Positions 40,185 to 44,191 of a DNA stretch of 44,191 nucleotides are shown here, in pieces. Every line of letters begins with the position of its first letter. The stretch's first letter is position 1. The notes under the pieces were generated by a model. That model searched no databases and was not told the origin of the DNA. It saw nothing but the letters and a program-made list of their open reading frames with translations. The position numbers and the translations under genes were made by a program. The stretch covers positions 1 through 44,191 of the forward strand of contig MKTJ01000002.1 in NCBI GenBank assembly GCA_001898225.1. Reading direction: 5' to 3'. Origin of the DNA: Chloroflexi bacterium 54-19 (lineage in GTDB: Bacteria > Chloroflexota > Chloroflexia > Chloroheliales > Chloroheliaceae).

Positions 40185-41073
40185 AAAAGCCGTCCGAGTT
40201 TATAAGGCCCAGGCCGTATTCGACCAGGGCGGGGTCGGAATGGTCGAGGCCAAAGACTGCCGCGATAAAGGGGGCCAGTTTGCCGTAGAACGACTGGCGC
40301 TCGGCAAAGGTGGGGTCAAGGTGCCCGTGGTAGAAAGGTAAAACCGCCGGGCTGACATCAAAAGCCGGGTCGCCCAGGCAGAGGTCGCCAAAATCAATGA
40401 TGCCCGTGACCTGCCGCCGGGCTGGGTCGCCCAGGATGTGGTCTTCGGAGAGGTCACCGTGGAGCAGGACCGGCTCGAACTCGAAAAAGCGGCCGGTGTC
40501 GAGGAAATCCTCGAAATAGTCCGCCACAAGGTCCTGCCGTTCTTCCGAAAGGAGGGGGTAAACCAGGCGGCGAACTACCGTATAAAAATCCTCGACCGCC
40601 TCGCGCCAGGAATGGTAAGAAGAAGTAGTTCCGGCGAAGTTTATAAAAGAAGCGCCAAGCTCGGCAGCGCGCTGGCGCGGGAAAGCGTGCAGGGCGGTCA
40701 GGAAGTCGCCCACGGGTTGCTTCCACCAGTCTGCCGCGATGGCTTCGGTGGGCCAATCGGCCTGAAAAAGGCCGGGCAACATCTCGTAGCCCCCAAAAAG
40801 ATAGGGATAGTTTTTACTGGCCGGTTTTGATATAAAAGTAAAGTTGGGGATTGTCAGGGGCAGACGGGGGGCCAGTTCGGGGAGCAACCGGGTTTCGAGG
40901 GCCAGCCGGGCCGCGTCATCGGGCCGTTTGGGGAAGCGAAAGATAACGAGGTCGTTAGCCAGGAGAGCCACGTTGCCCCAGCCTTCGGCCAGGTAGACCA
41001 GCTTTTCCAGGGCAAAACCGGGAAAGTTTTCCTCTATGGCGGCCCGGTAGCGCGCCAGCTTATCGCCAGCCAT
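40177..41073 (-). CDS. Aminoglycoside-phosphotransferase-family kinase
   Basis: A 298-residue protein with the APH fold. The N-lobe contains LVYLAEGWGNVALLANDLVIFRFPKR (Lys near 49). The catalytic loop is HGDLSEDHILGD (about 212-223), with Asp and the D-x-x-x-H variant of the usual N position. The metal-binding motif is GIIDFGDLCLGDPAFD (about 229-244). These proteins phosphorylate small molecules, and some inactivate aminoglycosides or macrolides; the real substrate is not predictable. It is the last gene of an operon with ispDF (7-base gap) and the PIN/TRAM gene. Confidence 0.87.
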   Translation of the reverse strand: MAGDKLARYRAAIEENFPGFALEKLVYLAEGWGNVALLANDLVIFRFPKRPDDAARLALETRLLPELAPRLPLTIPNFTFISKPASKNYPYLFGGYEMLPGLFQADWPTEAIAADWWKQPVGDFLTALHAFPRQRAAELGASFINFAGTTSSYHSWREAVEDFYTVVRRLVYPLLSEERQDLVADYFEDFLDTGRFFEFEPVLLHGDLSEDHILGDPARRQVTGIIDFGDLCLGDPAFDVSPAVLPFYHGHLDPTFAERQSFYGKLAPFIAAVFGLDHSDPALVEYGLGLINSDGFLS

Positions 41074-41080
41074 CGTGCGG

Positions 41081-42457
41081 CTAGACCCTGGTCAGGAGAG
41101 CGACCGCCTGCCCTTCGAGCCCTTCCAGGCGGCCCGCGAAACCAAGTTTCTCGGTGGTGGTCGCTTTCACGTTGACCCGGCTTTCCTCCACTCCCAGCAC
41201 CCCGGCCAGGGTCCGGCGAATTTCGGCGATATGCGGGGCCAGTTTGGGCTGCTGGGCCACGACCGTGGCGTCCAGGTTGACAAGTTGCCAGCCTTCGGTC
41301 TGTATCTTCGTGTAAAGCTCGGTCAGCATCTGCAAGCTGGAAATACCCTTGATGGTCGGGTCGGAGGGCGGGTAGTGACGGCCAATATCGCCCATTCCCG
41401 CCGCCCCCAGCAGGGCGTTGATAATGGCGTGGGTCAAGACATCGGCGTCGGAGTGGCCGTCCAGCCCCAGGTCAAAGGGGATGGTCACGCCGCCCAGGAT
41501 GAGCGGGCGGCCCGGCACCAACCTGTGGACATCGAACCCCTGGCCTATCCTGAGGGCCGGAAGAGGGGCCAAGTGTGAATTAGCAGGTCCTGGCATAGCT
41601 TCGGGTTCTCTGGTCGTAGATTCGGCTATTGGTAGAGGTCCGGTTCCAGCGTGTGCTAGGGCCGTTTCACCGGCCAGGATAAGGCGGGCCTGGTCGAGGT
41701 CGTCGGGGGTCGTCACTTTGATATTGGTATAGGCCGCCCTGAAAACCTTGACCGGGTGTCCGGCCAGTTCGGCCATCATGGCGTCGTCGGTAACGTCCGC
41801 GCCGCTGGCCTGGCCCTGGCGGTGAGCCTGGCAAATCAGGTCGAAGCGGAAGACCTGGGGGGTCTGGATGGCCCAGAGGAGTTCGCGGGGCGGAGTTTCC
41901 TCGACCAGGAGGCTGTCGCGGTCAACCCGTTTAATCGTGTCTTTGACCGGGACCGCCGCCACACACGCGCCGGTCGGACGGGCCGCTTCCAACCCATCAG
42001 AGAGGATTTGCTCGGTGACAAAAGGGCGGGCCCCATCGTGAATCATCACCCAACCGGGCGCTTCCGGGTCTTCCTCGAAAGCCCGCAGGCCGTGCCAGAC
42101 CGAGTCCTGGCGGCGGGCACCACCCTCGATAAAGCCGCGCAGCTTGGTCCAGCCCTCGGCCTGGGCCAGTTCCCGGCCCCGCGCCAGGTTCTCCGCGCTC
42201 AGGACTATTACATATTCGCTGATGAGGGGGCTTTTCTCAAAGACGGCGGCCGTATAGGCCAGCAGGGGACGGCCCCCCGCCAGGGCGAACTGTTTATCCA
42301 GCCCGGCCATGCGGGTGCTGCGCCCCGCCGCCACGATAACCGCCACGACCTTTTCGGAACCGGGGGAATTTGCTAAATAGGAAGCCGCCGCAGGGCCGGG
42401 AACCGCAGTCGCCCCGGTCGCTACTTCGGCGGCCTGTTCGGGTTGAAGGTATTCCAT
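41081..42457 (-). CDS. ispDF: Bifunctional IspD-IspF of the MEP isoprenoid pathway
   Basis: A 458-residue fusion. Residues ~36-260 are IspD, 2-C-methyl-D-erythritol 4-phosphate cytidylyltransferase: VVAVIVAAGRSTRMAGLDKQF (nucleotide loop), GGARRQDSVWHGL and MIHDGARPFV. Residues ~297-458 are IspF, the 2,4-cyclodiphosphate synthase: RIGQGFDVHRL and LDGHSDADVLTHAIINALLGAAGMGDIG (zinc ligands Asp-x-His and His), TEKLGFAGRLEGLEGQAVALL. The linker (~262-295) is Ala/Pro-rich. It performs the third and fifth steps of the pathway from pyruvate and glyceraldehyde phosphate to isoprenoid precursors. The first 35 residues are an unusual extension. It starts five bases after the PIN/TRAM gene. Confidence 0.95.
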   Translation of the reverse strand: MEYLQPEQAAEVATGATAVPGPAAASYLANSPGSEKVVAVIVAAGRSTRMAGLDKQFALAGGRPLLAYTAAVFEKSPLISEYVIVLSAENLARGRELAQAEGWTKLRGFIEGGARRQDSVWHGLRAFEEDPEAPGWVMIHDGARPFVTEQILSDGLEAARPTGACVAAVPVKDTIKRVDRDSLLVEETPPRELLWAIQTPQVFRFDLICQAHRQGQASGADVTDDAMMAELAGHPVKVFRAAYTNIKVTTPDDLDQARLILAGETALAHAGTGPLPIAESTTREPEAMPGPANSHLAPLPALRIGQGFDVHRLVPGRPLILGGVTIPFDLGLDGHSDADVLTHAIINALLGAAGMGDIGRHYPPSDPTIKGISSLQMLTELYTKIQTEGWQLVNLDATVVAQQPKLAPHIAEIRRTLAGVLGVEESRVNVKATTTEKLGFAGRLEGLEGQAVALLTRV

Positions 42458-42462
42458 GCGGT

Positions 42463-43611
42463 CTATGCCTGGTTGCGCTGGCCGTTCTCACGGTCGGGAC
42501 GGTAGGGTGAATTGCCGTTGCCGGGCTGGTCGTGATAGTCGCGGTCGGAGTTGGGCGCACCGGGAACGCGCACCGTGGCAAAAATCATGCGCCCGGCCAC
42601 CGTCTGAAGGGTCCGGGTTACGGTGATGGTCGCCTCCTGGTTCATATAACGCCGCCCGTTTTCAATCACAATCATGGTGCCGTCATCGAGGTAAGCGAGG
42701 CCCTGGCCCAACTCTTTGCCCTCCTGGGTAATCCGCACGTTGATTTCCTCGCCGGAAAGGACGACAGGCCGGACCGCCTGGGCCAGTTCGTTGACGTTCA
42801 GCACCTTGACGCCCTGCAACTCGGCCACCCGGTTCATGTTGTAGTCGTTGGTGATGAGCGGCATCAGGTTTTGCTTGGCAATCTTAATTAGCTTGGCGTC
42901 CACCTCGGTCGTATCGGTGGTATCAATATCGGAAATCTCAATCGGCACAATCGAGTCTTTGCGCAACTTATTGAGCATTTCAAGACCCCGGCGGCCCCGG
43001 TTACGGCGCTGGGCGTCCGAGCTATCGGCGATATGCTGTAATTCGTTCAGGACAAAGCGAGGGATAATCAGTGTCCCCTCGATAAACCCGGTCTGGCTTA
43101 CATCGGCGATGCGCCCGTCAATAATCGCGCTGGTATCGACCAGGATAGAGCGGGCGTAAGCGTTGTTGCCCCGCGCCTCGGCGGCGACGGCGTTGGCCTG
43201 GCGGTTGAGCCCGAAGAACTCAAAGATTTCGCGTTTGCGGATTACCATTACCTGGACGCCAAGGTACCCGAAAATTATGGCGGTTAAAATAGGGAAAATT
43301 GCTCCAAGAATGCCGGGTAACTGGGCCAAAGGGATGGTCAACAAAGCCGCGATAATCAAGCCGACAATCATTCCGACGCCCCCACCGATTAAATCGGCGG
43401 TGGGAACCACCCGTAACCGTTTGCGAGTATACCGTATACCGGTAGTCACCAGGTAGGGAGTAATTGTAGCTCCAAGTACACCACAGGCCAGGGCTAGTAA
43501 GAAGATAACCTTGAATTGCTCCTGAGTGCTATCCAGTGTATAACCCAACTGCCAGCCCAAAACCGCAAACAGGACCATTCCTAGCAATCGCAAGAAAAGT
43601 CTGATGCCCAT
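42463..43611 (-). CDS. PIN/TRAM domain membrane protein (YacL type)
   Basis: A 382-residue protein. Start ATG 43611 (MGIRLFLRLLGM) has GAGGAG about nine bases upstream; a longer frame to 43737 lacks support. Four hydrophobic segments fill residues 5-140. A PIN nuclease domain follows (~155-270: ILVDTSAIIDGRIADV, PRFVLNELQHIADSSDAQRRNRGRRGLEMLN, ITNDYNMNRVA) with the acidic residues Asp, Glu and Asp of the metal site. A TRAM RNA-binding domain is at the C-terminus (~290-350: GKELGQGLAYLDDGTMIVIENG). This is the YacL family, conserved next to isoprenoid genes in many Gram-positive bacteria. It leads the operon with ispDF and the APH-like kinase. Confidence 0.93.
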   Translation of the reverse strand: MGIRLFLRLLGMVLFAVLGWQLGYTLDSTQEQFKVIFLLALACGVLGATITPYLVTTGIRYTRKRLRVVPTADLIGGGVGMIVGLIIAALLTIPLAQLPGILGAIFPILTAIIFGYLGVQVMVIRKREIFEFFGLNRQANAVAAEARGNNAYARSILVDTSAIIDGRIADVSQTGFIEGTLIIPRFVLNELQHIADSSDAQRRNRGRRGLEMLNKLRKDSIVPIEISDIDTTDTTEVDAKLIKIAKQNLMPLITNDYNMNRVAELQGVKVLNVNELAQAVRPVVLSGEEINVRITQEGKELGQGLAYLDDGTMIVIENGRRYMNQEATITVTRTLQTVAGRMIFATVRVPGAPNSDRDYHDQPGNGNSPYRPDRENGQRNQA

Positions 43612-43898
43612 TAGAAAAAACTCCTCGCCCGGTCTGGCCCACCGGGCGGCGCAGCCCCCGTTGAGTTGCGCTAATTGATAAAAACAGTAAAATAAGAACT
43701 TAAAGGTGGTCCCAAGTAAGAAGGACAACCCGGACAACCTGTTGTATTAAGATAAAGGTAAAATTTATTTTAACATTCGGCTCCTACCACTGTCAAAGGT
43801 TTGCCGCCAATATCTTAACCTGTTTTTAATCAACCGGCTATCTCGCTTTTATTTTTCAAACGTGACGGTGACCGGACGCGCCAACGAAAGAACTTTCA

Positions 43899-44191
43899 AT
43901 GCCTTTTTCCAAAAAATCTTCCAAAAGATTTTCCCGGCTCTACTCTCCTTCTTTTTCTATAACTTTCTTTATAGTAAGCGTCCTGGCAACCCTGCTGGCG
44001 GCCTGTGGGGATACTGCGCCCACCGCTACACCCTCCGCCCCAATTTCAACTACGACCCCGGCCCCGACTTCCGGCGCGACCACGACTGCGGCCAGCCAGG
44101 TCACGACCGCCGCCCCGACCAACCCGGCCCTTGCTACAACAAACGCCGCCACGACCAGCGCGGCTACTACGAGTGCCACCACTGCGAGTGG
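43899..44191 (+). CDS. Thr/Ala-rich lipoprotein, 3' part outside window
   Basis: The frame opens at ATG 43899 and is still open at the end of the window (97 codons). A basic N-terminus (KKSSKRFSRLY) and hydrophobic core lead to the lipobox LLAAC (Cys36). The rest seen is a linker made almost only of Thr, Ala, Pro and Ser (TAPTATPSAPISTTTPAPTS and onward), like those of the binding lipoproteins at 1821 and 20103. The functional domain lies beyond the window. By analogy it may be a solute-binding protein. It is divergent from the PIN/TRAM operon. Confidence 0.8.
   Translation, partial: MPFSKKSSKRFSRLYSPSFSITFFIVSVLATLLAACGDTAPTATPSAPISTTTPAPTSGATTTAASQVTTAAPTNPALATTNAATTSAATTSATTAS

Noticed and set aside
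1..44191. tRNA and rRNA genes
   Set aside because: Reading for T-loop (GGTTCRAATCC) and acceptor pairing, and for rRNA conserved blocks, gave nothing convincing. A dedicated scan (tRNAscan-SE or Infernal) would settle it.

Overview
This 44 kb window looks like chromosomal DNA of a bacterium that is GC-rich (about 60 % in core genes), probably a Chloroflexota lineage of the Ktedonobacteria-like, soil type. The assignment is an inference. It rests on lipoproteins with a short signal, an LAAC lipobox and long Thr/Ala/Pro linkers (positions 1821, 20103, 43899), an eCIS-type 'QRLQQTVGNQAVQRLL' protein, an NHLP-type peptide exporter, a fused IspD-IspF and frequent TTG starts behind GAGGAG Shine-Dalgarno sequences. 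No rRNA, tRNA, CRISPR array or recognisable insertion sequence was found.

Left end (1-1534): an AT-rich regulatory cassette. Two small DNA-binding-type genes (helix-turn-helix, cut by the window edge, and ribbon-helix-helix) run left. An XRE repressor plus an ImmA/IrrE-type metalloprotease run right. Between them lie six copies of a YATCAATGYTAYTAGTT repeat. This resembles the switch of an integrative element or prophage. From 1821 to 11750 come an orphan Tat-exported sugar-type binding lipoprotein, a large polytopic membrane protein, an alpha/beta hydrolase, an AT-rich SUFU-domain protein, a LysR regulator divergent from a methyltransferase, and PhoU facing a hypothetical gene across an array of TTAAC repeats at 11-bp spacing (candidate Pho boxes).

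Centre (12081-17641, minus strand): a translationally coupled exporter of the NHLP type. It comprises a short HlyD-like protein, a C39-peptidase/permease/ATPase and a permease/ATPase, joined by ATGA overlaps. Just upstream, behind a perfect AGGAGG site and followed by a strong hairpin, is a 17-codon gene encoding MKVKTQVKSGGTEFKFE. I propose this as the exporter's substrate; a C39 cut after GG would release a hexapeptide. This is the most interesting system in the window.

18292-28862: a DUF1349 protein, a tandem PPOX flavoprotein, an iron/B12-type binding lipoprotein, a kinase-like phosphotransferase, a candidate eCIS/polymorphic-toxin effector with a Cys-His-Asp C-terminal domain, RecD2 helicase, an AT-rich Mrr-type restriction enzyme and a small membrane protein. 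A structured leader element before the phosphotransferase (21540) has a second copy before a zinc-ribbon microprotein (33505). The two share about 75 % of bases and keep stems with compensatory changes, so they look like an unassigned cis-regulatory RNA class.

29243-44191: a UxaA-family dehydratase with an acyl-CoA dehydrogenase, an HxlR regulator and VOC protein, a frameshifted ComJ-like gene, a coupled YbhN-like flippase and lipoprotein, a PsbP-like lipoprotein, a WXG100-like protein without a visible secretion system, and an operon of PIN/TRAM protein, IspDF and an aminoglycoside-phosphotransferase-like kinase. The window ends inside another Thr/Ala-rich lipoprotein. Four copies of a short palindromic repeat (core ATTCCtCGCTACGCtCGGAATGACA-like) are scattered through intergenic regions.
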